NCBI RefSeq assembly: GCF_040222955.1
Contig: NZ_JAVKCA010000022.1
Location: 62,001-126,000, forward strand
Source of the DNA: Marinoscillum sp040222955
GTDB taxonomy: Bacteria; Bacteroidota; Bacteroidia; Cytophagales; Cyclobacteriaceae
Direction of reading: 5' to 3'
DNA length: 64,000 bases
Position numbers and translations under genes: made by a program
In this document: one piece after another, positions 54,804 to 63,707 of the stretch
How the letters are laid out: the number at the start of each line of letters is the position of its first letter
Position numbering within the stretch: the first letter of the stretch is position 1
The notes under the pieces: generated by a model
What the model was told of the DNA's origin: nothing
The model's input: the letters and a program-made list of their open reading frames with translations, nothing else
The model's database searches: none

Positions 54804-56366
54804 ATGCGCGAATTTGATCTTGTGGTGCCCTCCGAAGTGGGATTTGACGAAGACCAACTCTCTGGCTACCTGCGGCAGCAGGGAATGCTCTCAGCCGAAG
54901 AATATTTTCAGGTTATCCGACGATCAATAGATGCCCGTCAGAAACAAATCAAAATCAATCTGCGCGTGCAGGCTGATACCCGGCCCATTGATCTGGAGTT
55001 TGTGGAATATTTTCAGGAAGCCCATCAGGTTTCAGGGTGTCCGCAGGTGATCATCATCGGAGCAGGCCCTGCCGGACTCTTTGCGGCCATCAAGGCCATA
55101 GAACACGGTCTGCGACCTATCGTGCTGGAACGCGGCAAAGATGTGCGCACCCGGCGCAGAGACCTGGCCGCCATCAATAAAGATCATGTGGTGAACCCTG
55201 AGAGCAACTACTGCTTTGGAGAAGGTGGCGCTGGCACGTACTCAGATGGAAAGCTCTATACCCGCTCCAAAAAGCGAGGGAGCGTGCGCCGGGTATTTGA
55301 AATACTGGTAGCCCATGGTGCCCCCGGAGAGATTCTGATAGAAGCTCACCCACACATAGGCACCAACAAGTTACCCAACATTGTCACGGCGCTTCGTGAA
55401 ACCATAGAAACCGCCGGAGGTGAGGTGCGCTTCGATAGTAAAGTGACGGATCTGATCCTGGAAGGCAATGAAATCAAAGGAGTAAAACTACAGGATGGCA
55501 GCGCCGTTCACGGGGTAGCCACAGTGCTCGCCACAGGTCATTCTGCCAGAGATATCTTTCACCTGCTCCATGATAAAAACATCAAAATTGAAGCTAAGCC
55601 ATTTGCACTGGGCGTGCGGGTAGAGCATCCTCAGCAGCTCATCGATAAAATTCAGTATAAGTGTGACGATCGTGGGGACTACCTGCCCGCCTCCTCATAC
55701 GGGGTGGTAGCTCAAACAGTACTTCATAAAACCGAGCGTGGAGTTTTCTCTTTTTGTATGTGTCCTGGAGGGTTTATCGTGCCTGCAGCCACAGCTCCCG
55801 GGGAAGTAGTGGTGAATGGCATGAGCCCGTCCCGCCGAAACAGTCAATATGCCAATTCGGGAATCGTGGTGGCGGTGGAAATGGAAGACCTCAAAGCTTT
55901 TCATCAGTTTGGTCCACTGGCCGCTATGGAATTTCAGGCATCCGTAGAGCGGCAGGCCTGGCAGCTGGGGGGGCAAACACAGCAGGCACCGGCACAACGT
56001 TTGGTTGATTTTGTGAATGGAAAGGTGTCCGATGGACTGAATCAGACCTCCTATCAGCCGGGGCTCACTTCCGTGAACATGGACGAGGTACTCCCGGATT
56101 TTATCGCACCCCGACTCAAGGACGGGTTTCGGGCTTTTGGCAAGAAGATGAATGGCTATCTCACCAATGAAGCCCAGATAGTGGGGGTGGAAAGTCGTAC
56201 CTCCTCACCAGTGAGAATTCCTCGTGACCGGGAAACAATGGCCCATCCGGAGATCAAAAATCTTTTCCCTTGTGGGGAGGGTGCGGGTTATGCAGGCGGT
56301 ATTGCCTCCGCCGCGATGGACGGAGAAAAAACAATGGCAGCTGTCATTGCCAGCCTCAAGTCTTAG
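54804..56366 (+). CDS. FAD-dependent oxidoreductase (COG2509 type)
   Basis: A 521-residue cytoplasmic flavoprotein. A ~85-residue N-terminal domain (FDLVVPSEVGFDEDQLSGYL) precedes the Rossmann motif VIIIGAGPAGLFAAIKAIEH and the strand VLERGKDVRTRRRD. Other family stretches are NYCFGEGGAGTYSDGKLYTR, ATGHSARDIFHLL, FSFCMCPGG and near the end FPCGEGAGYAGGIASAAMDG. It belongs to the uncharacterised FAD dehydrogenase group COG2509; its substrate is not known. The start at 54804 is supported by the promoter element 4 bp upstream. It converges with the hemolysin III gene, the stops being only 3 bp apart. Confidence 0.9.
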   Translation: MREFDLVVPSEVGFDEDQLSGYLRQQGMLSAEEYFQVIRRSIDARQKQIKINLRVQADTRPIDLEFVEYFQEAHQVSGCPQVIIIGAGPAGLFAAIKAIEHGLRPIVLERGKDVRTRRRDLAAINKDHVVNPESNYCFGEGGAGTYSDGKLYTRSKKRGSVRRVFEILVAHGAPGEILIEAHPHIGTNKLPNIVTALRETIETAGGEVRFDSKVTDLILEGNEIKGVKLQDGSAVHGVATVLATGHSARDIFHLLHDKNIKIEAKPFALGVRVEHPQQLIDKIQYKCDDRGDYLPASSYGVVAQTVLHKTERGVFSFCMCPGGFIVPAATAPGEVVVNGMSPSRRNSQYANSGIVVAVEMEDLKAFHQFGPLAAMEFQASVERQAWQLGGQTQQAPAQRLVDFVNGKVSDGLNQTSYQPGLTSVNMDEVLPDFIAPRLKDGFRAFGKKMNGYLTNEAQIVGVESRTSSPVRIPRDRETMAHPEIKNLFPCGEGAGYAGGIASAAMDGEKTMAAVIASLKS

Positions 56367-56369
56367 CCT

Positions 56370-57017
56370 TTAATTCCAGAGATAAAAGAAGATAGACACG
56401 AAGTGAAATGCGGTACCCAGTAGCACCCACAGGTGAAAGATGGCGTGGTTATACTTTAATTTTCCCAAAGAATAGAATATGGCGCCAATGGTGTAACTGA
56501 CTCCTCCCAGTATCAGGTACAAGAGCGCCTCTGACTGTAGGCTTTCATATAGGGGCCTGGCCGCAAACACCGCCACCCAGCCCATGAGCACATACCCGAT
56601 GGTAGAGAGTCGGTCGTACTTTCCTGTGTAAAATATTTTGAAGACAATACCAGCTACGGCCAACCCCCAGGTAACCCCAAAGAGCACCCAGCCAATAGTG
56701 CCATTGAGCGCCACCAGACAATAAGGTGTGTAAGTACCTGCGATCAGCAAGTAAATAGCGGAGTGGTCAAAAACATTCAGCTTTTGGCGGAGGGTTTTCC
56801 TTCTGGCCGAGTGGTAAAGCGTAGACGCCAGGTACAATACCACCATGGTACTGCCAAAAATGCTGAAGCTCACAATATGCCATACGGTGCCATATATACT
56901 GGCAAACGTCACCAGCAATGCCAGCGCAGCCACACTGAGCACAAAGCCCAAAAAGTGAGTAATTACATTGAGGACTTCTTCTTTGTGTGGGTAATAAGTT
57001 ATGGGAGATTTGGTCAT
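56370..57017 (-). CDS. hemolysin III / YqfA family membrane protein
   Basis: A 215-residue protein with seven hydrophobic segments, of the PAQR-related hemolysin III (TrhA) family. Signatures are EEVLNVITHFLG with the conserved His near the start, STLYHSARRK, FDHSAIYLLIAGTYTPY and FHLWVLLGTAFHFVSIFFY at the end, which together supply the Ser-His-His-Asp metal-site residues. Its role in bacteria is linked to membrane homeostasis rather than lysis. The ATG at 57017 gives the usual length; a TTG at 57083 would add 22 residues of low-complexity lead. Confidence 0.93.
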   Translation of the reverse strand: MTKSPITYYPHKEEVLNVITHFLGFVLSVAALALLVTFASIYGTVWHIVSFSIFGSTMVVLYLASTLYHSARRKTLRQKLNVFDHSAIYLLIAGTYTPYCLVALNGTIGWVLFGVTWGLAVAGIVFKIFYTGKYDRLSTIGYVLMGWVAVFAARPLYESLQSEALLYLILGGVSYTIGAIFYSLGKLKYNHAIFHLWVLLGTAFHFVSIFFYLWN

Positions 57018-57247
57018 TTCTGTTCTTTCCCCGGTTAACGTATTCGGAGGAGATTTGGTGCGCGGATTAACCTTTGAGGGCAAAATTTTGACTTAGGCCC
57101 GCTATGAGATGGTTTATTTCAGGCGTGAATGGGTTTAAGAGATTTATGAATCAAGCAATACCCGGGTGGGTAACTCTATATGGACTAGAAACGAATCCTC
57201 TTCGAAATCTTTGTGCAATTTCACGCACATTGCCGTGGTACATTTAT

Positions 57248-57276
57248 TTGATTAGAAAACGGTAATACGGACACTC
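57248..57276 (+). repeat. copy 1 of a ~30-bp dispersed repeat
   Basis: Begins TTGATTAGAAAA and ends GGACACTC. It is about 85% identical to 61367-61396. The second copy lies by the transposase gene, so this may be a REP-like element or an old mobile-element end. Confidence 0.55.
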
Positions 57277-57295
57277 ATGATTGGGTAGGGCACAA

Positions 57296-57321
57296 AAAAA
57301 GGCCGGAAAACCGGCCTTTTT
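57296..57321. terminator. terminator behind the alginate lyase gene
   Basis: Stem AAAAAGGCCGG (57296-57306) with CCGGCCTTTTT (57311-57321), 4-nt loop. It lies 24 bp past the lyase stop on the minus strand and has T tracts on both strands. Confidence 0.9.
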
Positions 57322-57344
57322 ATGCTACTTTGATTTCAGATCTG

Positions 57345-60300
57345 TTATTCTGATATCAAGATCCGCCTTACCTGATTTTCGCCATTCAAATTAAATCGTA
57401 CAAGGTACATGCCTTTGGGAAGCGGAGCCCCAGAGGTGCTCAAAGCATTCCACTCCAGGGTGTGTGCACCTGCTTTACGCGGACCGTTTTCCAACTGCGC
57501 AATCACCTGACCGGATAGGTTTAAGACCGAGATAACCACATGTGAATCATCGGCCAATTCATACTCCACCAGCATTTTCCCTTGGACAGGGTTAGGATAG
57601 ATCCTGGAAACGCGGCTTTGTAACAAGAGCGCCTGAGATGATTCGGAGGTAGTCCTTGCGCCCGATCCTTTGGCGGATATTACGATCTCGTCCAAATAGA
57701 CATCATCGCTATCATTGTTGCCATCACATCGGAATCTCACGCGTGTTTGATCGTTGAGACCATAGCCAAGCAGTTCCACAGATTCCTGATAGAAATTATC
57801 ATTTTGATAATTCGAACCATCGATCACCCAGGATTGTACTGTGGTGTAATTGGAGCCCCCATCTGTAGAGACCTGCAACCAAAAATCGTGTCCGTTGCTC
57901 ATGCCAACAGGCATGAACCAAAAATCCACTTTTAGGTCTGCATAAGAAGCCAGTGACAAATCATTTGTGGTAACCACAGATGAACTGCTGTTATTCTCTA
58001 TGTTCAAAGCTGCGGAACCCTGATGCGCATAAGTCCCACCGGTATAAAGACTGGCGTCTGATCCGCCATCATTCCAGATGCCCCATCCCGATTCAAAGTT
58101 TTCAGAAGAAATCACTGTCCAGGAGCCTCCACCGCTTGATTCAACGGTAATAACACTGGTATCCGTAAACGCTCCATCATCTGTGGTCACTGTGATGGTG
58201 GCACTACCAGCGGAAACTGCGGTGACCAACCCACTGGCGTTGACTGTAGCGACTGAACCGTTGCTCGAACTATAGGTCACGTCCTGATTGGAAGCATTTG
58301 ATGGACTGACCAACACGCTTAACTGCTGCGTATCGTTTACGGTTATCGTGGCGCTGGCAGGCGTCACGGAAACTCCGGTTACAGGTACATTCTGGCCTGC
58401 GCCTTCTGTGCCAAACACCCTGAGCTCTTCCAAACTCACCCATGATCCCGAGTAGCCTGCTGCCCCGGATACGGTGATTCTGACGTACCTCGCGTTCACT
58501 GCGGCGAAGTTATCTGTAATAGGTGCTGAATTGGTTCCGGGCGTAGTATTACTGCTTCTGTCAACAATCGTTGAGTAGGAGCTACCATTGGTAGAAACTT
58601 CTACAATGAACTGATATGCCCTGTCGCTAAAACATACCAATTCCGTACTGCTAATTGAATGGGTTGAACCCAGATCTACCTGTGCCCACTGTGGCATGCC
58701 AGATGCTGACCATCTGGAATCAGGATCACCATCTACCAGGTTTGATCCCGGGTTGCTGGCCTGCTCGCTGGATACAGTCACTGATTTATTCAATGCCACG
58801 TTGGTGGGCGGTCCGGTGGCAACTGAAATGGAAACTACGGAAGAAGTCCCTGTGGCGCCAATATTATCTGTTGCTACGGAGGTCAGGTCATAACTTCCGG
58901 CACTTACATTATTCCAGATGAACGAATAGGGGGATGTAGTATCTTCTCCCAGCTTGGTGGCTCCCTGATAAAACTCAACCTTAGCGATGGTGCCATCCGA
59001 ATCTGAGGCGTTAGCATTAATGGTGATGTTGTCACCTGCGGTGAAACTCGCTCCATTGGCAGGTGCCGTAATGGAGGTAGTCGGGTTGGCGTTTGGCCCA
59101 CTGTTCACTGAAATGGACACAATGGATGAGGTGCCTGTGGCGCCCAGATTGTCAGTTGCCACAGAAGTCAGGTTATAATTTCCCGCCCCCACATTATTCC
59201 AGGTAAATGAGTAAGGTGCCGACAGGTCTTCTCCCAGTTTGGTGGCTCCCTGGAAAAACTCCACTTTGCTGATCGATCCATCCGAGTCTGTGGCACTTGC
59301 GCTGATGGTGATGTTATCACCTGCATTGAAACTTGCTCCATTGGCAGGAGCGGTAATGGAGGTCGTCGGATCAGCGTTTGGTGCACTGTTCACGGTAATA
59401 GATACCGCCGAAGATGAACCGGTCACCCCTTCATTGTCCGTGGCAGTAGCCGTCAGGTTGTAGCTGCCAGCCGAAACATTGTTCCAGGCAAATGAGTAAG
59501 GGGAAGAAGTGTCTTCGCCAAGCTTGGTTGAGCCCTGGAAAAATTCTACTTTGGTGATAGAACCATCACTGTCAGAAGCACTGGCCGTTATGGTAATGTT
59601 GTCACCTTCATTAAAAGTAGCTCCATTGGACGGAGCTGTTAGGCTGGCTGTCGGTGCACTGTTGTTAGCACTTGAGTGCGTATTACTCAAAGCAAAAAAT
59701 GACACCTGTGCATAGTCTCCGGAGTTTCCGGAATTATTTTGATTGTAACATCCCGCCTTGAAATACATCCAGTCATTGGCAAAGCCGCTGTTGCTCATGT
59801 CCACAATTTCCACCACATCGGGTTTACCCGGTCGGATGATGGTGACTGTAAGGGTGTTTCCCTCGACTTTGATTTCATAGCTAAATTGTTCACCTAGAGC
59901 TATTCCATCTGCCGGATCAGAGGCACTGCTGCTTCTGCTACCGATCATGTCATACCATTGCTCAGGGTTACCGTTTCCAGGCTCATGTGCAATGTAGATG
60001 GACCCTTTGGTATTGCCAGGGAGTTTACGGTAGTAAAGTCTGCAGGGCTCATCGGTACCCGCATGGATTTGTCCGATGATCACCCGACCGATCATGCTGG
60101 AAGTTCCTGAGGTGGAGACATGATCCACTGCAACAGTGGCTGTGAGGGTACCATCCACTCCGCCAGAGGCGTCCTGGTTGGATTGACTGGAGGTAGAAAA
60201 GACCCAGTTGTTCAGGCCTATCCCGGAAGTACTGATGCTTGTGTTTCCGGCGCGTAGCATTTCACGTAGCTCGCTCCGGGGGTAGGTACTCCCTCCAGTT

Positions 60301-60608
60301 GCTCCATTATTGGGGCACCTGAAGACCATGGCCCCCGTATTGGGATCGGTATAAAACTCATTGGGACTTTCAAAGCCACTGGAAAGTTCCTGCTCTTTTA
60401 TTTCGGTTTGATCAGGCAATGTGACTTTCCAGTCGATCAATTCGAAATTTCCACTAGGTGGCAGATTGGGATCCTGCGCCCTTAATTGTCCGCCCAAAAA
60501 AACGATTTGGATGAGCAGTAGCAAGGCTACTTTACAAAGTGATTTTGATTGTCTCTGCATGTACCCGGACAGGCATGACAAGTTGAAATAAGTTGTGTTG
60601 GTTTTCAT
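57345..60608 (-). CDS. T9SS-secreted PL7 alginate lyase, multidomain
   Basis: A 1087-residue exoenzyme from the ATG at 60608; an alternative ATG 16 codons in also gives a signal peptide ending LGGQLRAQ. Residues about 46-310 form a family 7 polysaccharide lyase with the three signature motifs RSELRE (111-116), QIH (180-182) and YFKAGCYNQ (282-290), so the catalytic Arg, Gln, His and Tyr are present. QIH suggests guluronate-rich or mixed alginate. Then come three Ig-like (Big_9-type) repeats at about 313-593, a discoidin/CBM32 domain at about 595-740, a BIG_2 domain, a MAM/jelly-roll-like domain (ISSENFESGWGIWNDGGSD) at about 830-980 and a T9SS tail (SRIYPNPVQGKMLVEYEL). Confidence 0.95.
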   Translation of the reverse strand: MKTNTTYFNLSCLSGYMQRQSKSLCKVALLLLIQIVFLGGQLRAQDPNLPPSGNFELIDWKVTLPDQTEIKEQELSSGFESPNEFYTDPNTGAMVFRCPNNGATGGSTYPRSELREMLRAGNTSISTSGIGLNNWVFSTSSQSNQDASGGVDGTLTATVAVDHVSTSGTSSMIGRVIIGQIHAGTDEPCRLYYRKLPGNTKGSIYIAHEPGNGNPEQWYDMIGSRSSSASDPADGIALGEQFSYEIKVEGNTLTVTIIRPGKPDVVEIVDMSNSGFANDWMYFKAGCYNQNNSGNSGDYAQVSFFALSNTHSSANNSAPTASLTAPSNGATFNEGDNITITASASDSDGSITKVEFFQGSTKLGEDTSSPYSFAWNNVSAGSYNLTATATDNEGVTGSSSAVSITVNSAPNADPTTSITAPANGASFNAGDNITISASATDSDGSISKVEFFQGATKLGEDLSAPYSFTWNNVGAGNYNLTSVATDNLGATGTSSIVSISVNSGPNANPTTSITAPANGASFTAGDNITINANASDSDGTIAKVEFYQGATKLGEDTTSPYSFIWNNVSAGSYDLTSVATDNIGATGTSSVVSISVATGPPTNVALNKSVTVSSEQASNPGSNLVDGDPDSRWSASGMPQWAQVDLGSTHSISSTELVCFSDRAYQFIVEVSTNGSSYSTIVDRSSNTTPGTNSAPITDNFAAVNARYVRITVSGAAGYSGSWVSLEELRVFGTEGAGQNVPVTGVSVTPASATITVNDTQQLSVLVSPSNASNQDVTYSSSNGSVATVNASGLVTAVSAGSATITVTTDDGAFTDTSVITVESSGGGSWTVISSENFESGWGIWNDGGSDASLYTGGTYAHQGSAALNIENNSSSSVVTTNDLSLASYADLKVDFWFMPVGMSNGHDFWLQVSTDGGSNYTTVQSWVIDGSNYQNDNFYQESVELLGYGLNDQTRVRFRCDGNNDSDDVYLDEIVISAKGSGARTTSESSQALLLQSRVSRIYPNPVQGKMLVEYELADDSHVVISVLNLSGQVIAQLENGPRKAGAHTLEWNALSTSGAPLPKGMYLVRFNLNGENQVRRILISE
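58830..59670 (-). repeat. three Ig-like repeats in the alginate lyase gene
   Basis: Three ~93-residue units, each with APxNGASFxAGDNITI and KVEFxQGxTKLGED. Their DNA is highly similar, consistent with recent tandem duplication. Confidence 0.85.
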
Positions 60609-60749
60609 GATATGGTTTAGGTATATGGTTTTTTTCGATAGTGTTTGTTCAAATAGCTCGAGCAATAGTAAAGGGCCCGCGAACCGGCCTGCTGTGAGTC
60701 CAAACAGGAAGGGCTGCGCAGCGCTGTCCGCTGGCTTGAGCCTGATTAA

Positions 60750-61043
60750 TTAAAAGCTACTTTGGTCGCATCGGTCATCTGTAAACCAGCTGGTATGGCA
60801 ATTGGTGAGTTCATGCGGTGAGACAGCCTGGCTGCCGGAAGATCCCTGTAGTTTACATTCCTCGATAAGGGCCTGAAACCCTGGAACGTCAGAGGGCGCG
60901 TTGTGCGTCTGTCCTAAAGCACTTTCGGGCAGGAACAGAAGTAAAATGAATGGAAGGATACAAATCAAAATTGATTTCAAGTGTGTTGACAAATGATTGG
61001 TCGTTACACTCGAAATGTTGGCCTGGTTGGTGTTGACTTTCAT
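60750..61043 (-). CDS. short secreted protein, possibly a truncated lyase-type gene
   Basis: A 97-residue protein from the ATG at 61043. It has a long signal (SILICILPFILLLFLPESALGQ) and only about 50 mature residues (THNAPSDVPGFQALIEECKL, then QGSSGSQAVSPHELTN). This short stretch resembles, as far as I recall, the start of mature marine alginate-lyase-type proteins (xxCKLQGSSGSxxVSPxEL). The frame then ends in 17 unrelated residues (CHTSWFTDDRCDQSSF). It may therefore be the stub of a second lyase. A real short peptide cannot be excluded. It lies 141 bp upstream of the PL7 gene, on the same strand. Confidence 0.45.
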   Translation of the reverse strand: MKVNTNQANISSVTTNHLSTHLKSILICILPFILLLFLPESALGQTHNAPSDVPGFQALIEECKLQGSSGSQAVSPHELTNCHTSWFTDDRCDQSSF

Positions 61044-61511
61044 TGGTTCGACTTTAGTTGTTAAATGCTTCGACATGTGATATCGTCAAGGTTTAACCCG
61101 GCATTCCCTACTCTCAACAGCTGCAAACTTCACCTGGCTCAACCCTTGGTGGCGCGATAACTAATTCATAACCTTTATGGCCCAAATTGGAAATATAACA
61201 GTTTGGTGCTCTAATAACTGGTTGTCCAATTTATGAGATAAAATTATTGAAACCAATTAAAATTGAAATTTTTTAAATAATTGATAGGTTTATCACCATG
61301 ATTTTATCAAATTTTTAAGTCAGGTGATTTCTGGAGGAAGCTGAATGTCTGTGCCTGTGGTGTGGATTGATTAGAAAAGCGGTAGTATAGACACTCCGCT
61401 ATGCTCGGAACACTTGCGCGGGTTAGTGTATTTCAAAAAAAAACTGGAACAGTCGGCGACCAATGCAAATTCCATAGGAATTATCTTTATTGATCCACCA
61501 GAGACCTGTAT
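61044..61511. other. intergenic region before the RAYT gene, holds a dispersed repeat
   Basis: 468 bp without a recognised gene. The left part is AT-rich, fitting a promoter for the minus-strand gene at 60750. The right part holds repeat copy 2 (61367-61396) and a GC-richer stretch (CCGCTATGCTCGGAACACTT) that leads to the transposase gene. Confidence 0.6.
61367..61396 (+). repeat. copy 2 of the ~30-bp dispersed repeat, next to the transposase
   Basis: Begins TTGATTAGAAAAGCGG and ends AGACACTC; similar to 57248-57276. Directly after it AGCGG pairs with CCGCT (about 61378-61400), a small hairpin. Its position 116 bp before the RAYT gene fits a REP-type or element-end sequence. Confidence 0.55.
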
Positions 61512-62135
61512 ATGCAAGCTGAGACTTTCTATCATGTATACAACCATGCCAACGGAAATGAAAACCTTTTCCGCTCAGATGAAAATTATCATTACTTTCT
61601 TCGTCAATGGACAAAATACATCTCGCCAGTGGCATGCACCTACACCTATTGCCTGATGCCAAATCATTTTCATTTTTTAATCCGAATCAAGACAGAAGAG
61701 GAGGTTCTGGCTTTTCTGAAGATGCGGAAACCAACCCTCCAAGGGTTTGAAACCCTTGGAGGGTTCACGTTCGATAAAGCCATCAGCCTCCAGTTTTCGC
61801 ACCTTTTCAATAGCTACACCCAGGCATACAACAAAGTATATGAGCGCAGAGGCAGTCTTTTTATCCCTAATTTCAAAAGGAAAGAAATCAACTCAGACGC
61901 ATACCTCAGTGCTATTATTAGCTATATTCATCGCAACCCGGTACATCATGGATTCTGCAAACAAATAGAAGACTGGCCACACAGTTCTTATCACACCCTC
62001 CTATCGGAAAAACCAACCCAGATTCATCGTGAGGAAGTCATCGAATGGTTTGGCAGTAGAAAAGACCTTGTCAACTTCCATAGGCACATGCCTCAAATCG
62101 CTGATAAATCACTGCTGATTGATTTTGAGTGCTAG
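61512..62135 (+). mobile_element. REP-associated tyrosine transposase (RAYT), IS200-like Y1 family
   Basis: A 207-residue single-strand DNA transposase-like protein. The His-hydrophobic-His motif is H52FHF in MPNHFHFLIRI, and the catalytic Tyr is probably Y138 in YIHRNPVHHG. The start YHVYNHANGNENLFRSDENY and the NSYTQAYNKVYERRGSLFIP segment are typical of RAYT proteins of Bacteroidota. RAYTs are thought to move or maintain REP palindromes. The frame is intact and looks functional. An 11-codon palindrome sits inside it (61733-61765). There is no second transposase gene and no insertion-sequence ends that I can define. Confidence 0.92.
61733..61765. repeat. perfect 33-bp palindrome inside the RAYT gene
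   Basis: Left arm AACCCTCCAAGGGTTT (61733-61748), one G, then right arm AAACCCTTGGAGGGTT (61750-61765), all 16 pairs perfect. It codes in frame for TLQGFETLGGF (residues 75-85). The sequence resembles Bacteroidota REP-like palindromes. Confidence 0.95.
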
Positions 62136-62161
62136 TTAAGATTCAAGAAGCCTTACCCATA

Positions 62162-63364
62162 TCAGTTCCCAAACAACGCCAATAACCCTATGCTCATCAG
62201 CTCGTCTTTGGAAGGGCTAATGGTCCGCTCCCCATTTTGGTAGCTGAAAAATGCTTTGAACTCCGTATTAGGCACATCATAGCCCATCGTTAGCTTATAG
62301 TAGTTCTTCAGCTCCTTATCCGTATTGATGGTGGTATTGAAGTCATAAAAAAGCTGGCCTTCCACTATGGCCGTAAATGAATGATAAATAGGTACCAAAT
62401 AATATAGGTTGGCAAAGACCATTGCAGATTTTTCATTTTGCTGCTCAGAGCCATCAGTGTTCCTTCTTCTATTGTCTCCCTCCGCATAAGCCTTGAGGCC
62501 CGCCTGCAGCACGGGCTTCAGCCTGAGCCTGTCGTAGCCATAGCTCAGATCAATTAAATTGGGCAAGAGCATATTCTTAGCCAGGTTGATGGCGCCTCTG
62601 TAGGAGGAAAGATCCTGATTACCCTCCAAGCCGGCGGTAATCAGCCACTCTGTTGTTTTCTCCAAATCCAAATTGCTGTAGGATACCGGATATATGGACA
62701 AATAGTTAAGGGAGTCTTTTGGATTGGTAGACACCTGACCCTCAGCCATGAAATACGCCGTACCACTAAAGATTTCCACACCCTTGTAGGCATTGCGGTA
62801 CGCAAACTTCACCCCCAATTCACCCTCATCCGTGTCGCTCTCCGCAGCGGGTACATAGAACATCTCAAAGTTGTTATTGATAAAAGAAAACTCTCCCCCT
62901 CTGGACACAGTGTATTGCTCCACCTGATCCTCAGTGAAAGTAATCTTACCCTTAGATAATTCGGAGATCTCTGCTACACTGTATTCATAATCTCCCTGAG
63001 TGGTCTTGATGGTCAGCGGACGATTAAAGACAATGGTGAAATCACTTGAGGCAGTAGACAAACCAAGTAGCTTCTGTTTGGAAACATCATGCATATCCAG
63101 GTCAATAGATTTTCTACTGACTGCCATGGAAAGCTGCACATCACCGCCAAAGTAGTCAACCCCACCCTTATCCAGTTTGAATGTATAATCCACAGGTGAG
63201 TTGGCATCCATGGTTTGTCCTGGGTTCAATTGAGGTAATATGGAAATCCTCAAATAGGGTTTCCCTACAGTGTTTACATTAAGTTCGAAGGCCAACTCAG
63301 GATTCTGACTAAATCCAAACCCACTCCACAGCATCAATACACAAAATACTCTCATCGTTTTCAT
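62162..63364 (-). CDS. secreted beta-barrel-like protein, unknown
   Basis: A 400-residue protein with a signal peptide (core FCVLMLWSGFGFSQ). The mature sequence is beta-rich with many aromatic-polar alternations, including YLVPIYHSFTAIVEGQLFYD and ELKNYYKLTMGYDVPNTEF. It ends ELMSIGLLALFGN. This fits an outer-membrane barrel or large beta-sandwich. I find no named family. Its start overlaps the stop of the gene at 63361 by four bases, so it is coupled to it. Confidence 0.8.
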   Translation of the reverse strand: MKTMRVFCVLMLWSGFGFSQNPELAFELNVNTVGKPYLRISILPQLNPGQTMDANSPVDYTFKLDKGGVDYFGGDVQLSMAVSRKSIDLDMHDVSKQKLLGLSTASSDFTIVFNRPLTIKTTQGDYEYSVAEISELSKGKITFTEDQVEQYTVSRGGEFSFINNNFEMFYVPAAESDTDEGELGVKFAYRNAYKGVEIFSGTAYFMAEGQVSTNPKDSLNYLSIYPVSYSNLDLEKTTEWLITAGLEGNQDLSSYRGAINLAKNMLLPNLIDLSYGYDRLRLKPVLQAGLKAYAEGDNRRRNTDGSEQQNEKSAMVFANLYYLVPIYHSFTAIVEGQLFYDFNTTINTDKELKNYYKLTMGYDVPNTEFKAFFSYQNGERTISPSKDELMSIGLLALFGN

Positions 63365-63666
63365 AGCCTATCTCGGTTTGCGGTGTCTTTTGAATTGTGT
63401 CTGTCATAAATATATTGAATACAATCTGCCATGGTCGACCACTCGTCAATCAGTGAATCATTCAGCAAAATGTCATAGTACTTGTTGGATGTAGGGTGTT
63501 CGTGAGCGTTGGTAAACAATTTCAGTGCACTTAAAAAAACCTTCTTGTGAAACTCCGCAAAGTGCTGAAACGAGTATGAAGTAATATCTCCGTTGAAATC
63601 CGCCACCTTATGAAGGGCTGGGCCAACGATGTTGTCAGTTATCTGAGGTTTGGTAAGAAATGACAT
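63361..63666 (-). CDS. small soluble protein, unknown
   Basis: A 101-residue protein, mostly helical and charged (FHKKVFLSALKLFTNAHEHP, MADCIQYIYDRHNSK), with no signal or span. The function is unknown. It lies 41 bp downstream of the patatin gene and overlaps the barrel gene, so the three may form an operon. Confidence 0.75.
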   Translation of the reverse strand: MSFLTKPQITDNIVGPALHKVADFNGDITSYSFQHFAEFHKKVFLSALKLFTNAHEHPTSNKYYDILLNDSLIDEWSTMADCIQYIYDRHNSKDTANRDRL

Positions 63667-63707
63667 GTCTTTAGTGTTTAGTAATCATAATTAAAAATAC
63701 AGATTGG

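Larger units (their letters stand above)
57018..57344. other. intergenic region between hemolysin III and alginate lyase genes
   Basis: 327 bp without a gene. It contains a ~29-bp sequence (57248-57276) that recurs near the transposase at 61367, and the lyase terminator. The remainder is probably the promoter of the hemolysin III gene; no clear element was found. Confidence 0.6.

Noticed and set aside
60713..60722. 10-bp palindrome GCTGCGCAGC
   Set aside because: Too short and GC-rich to be significant on its own.
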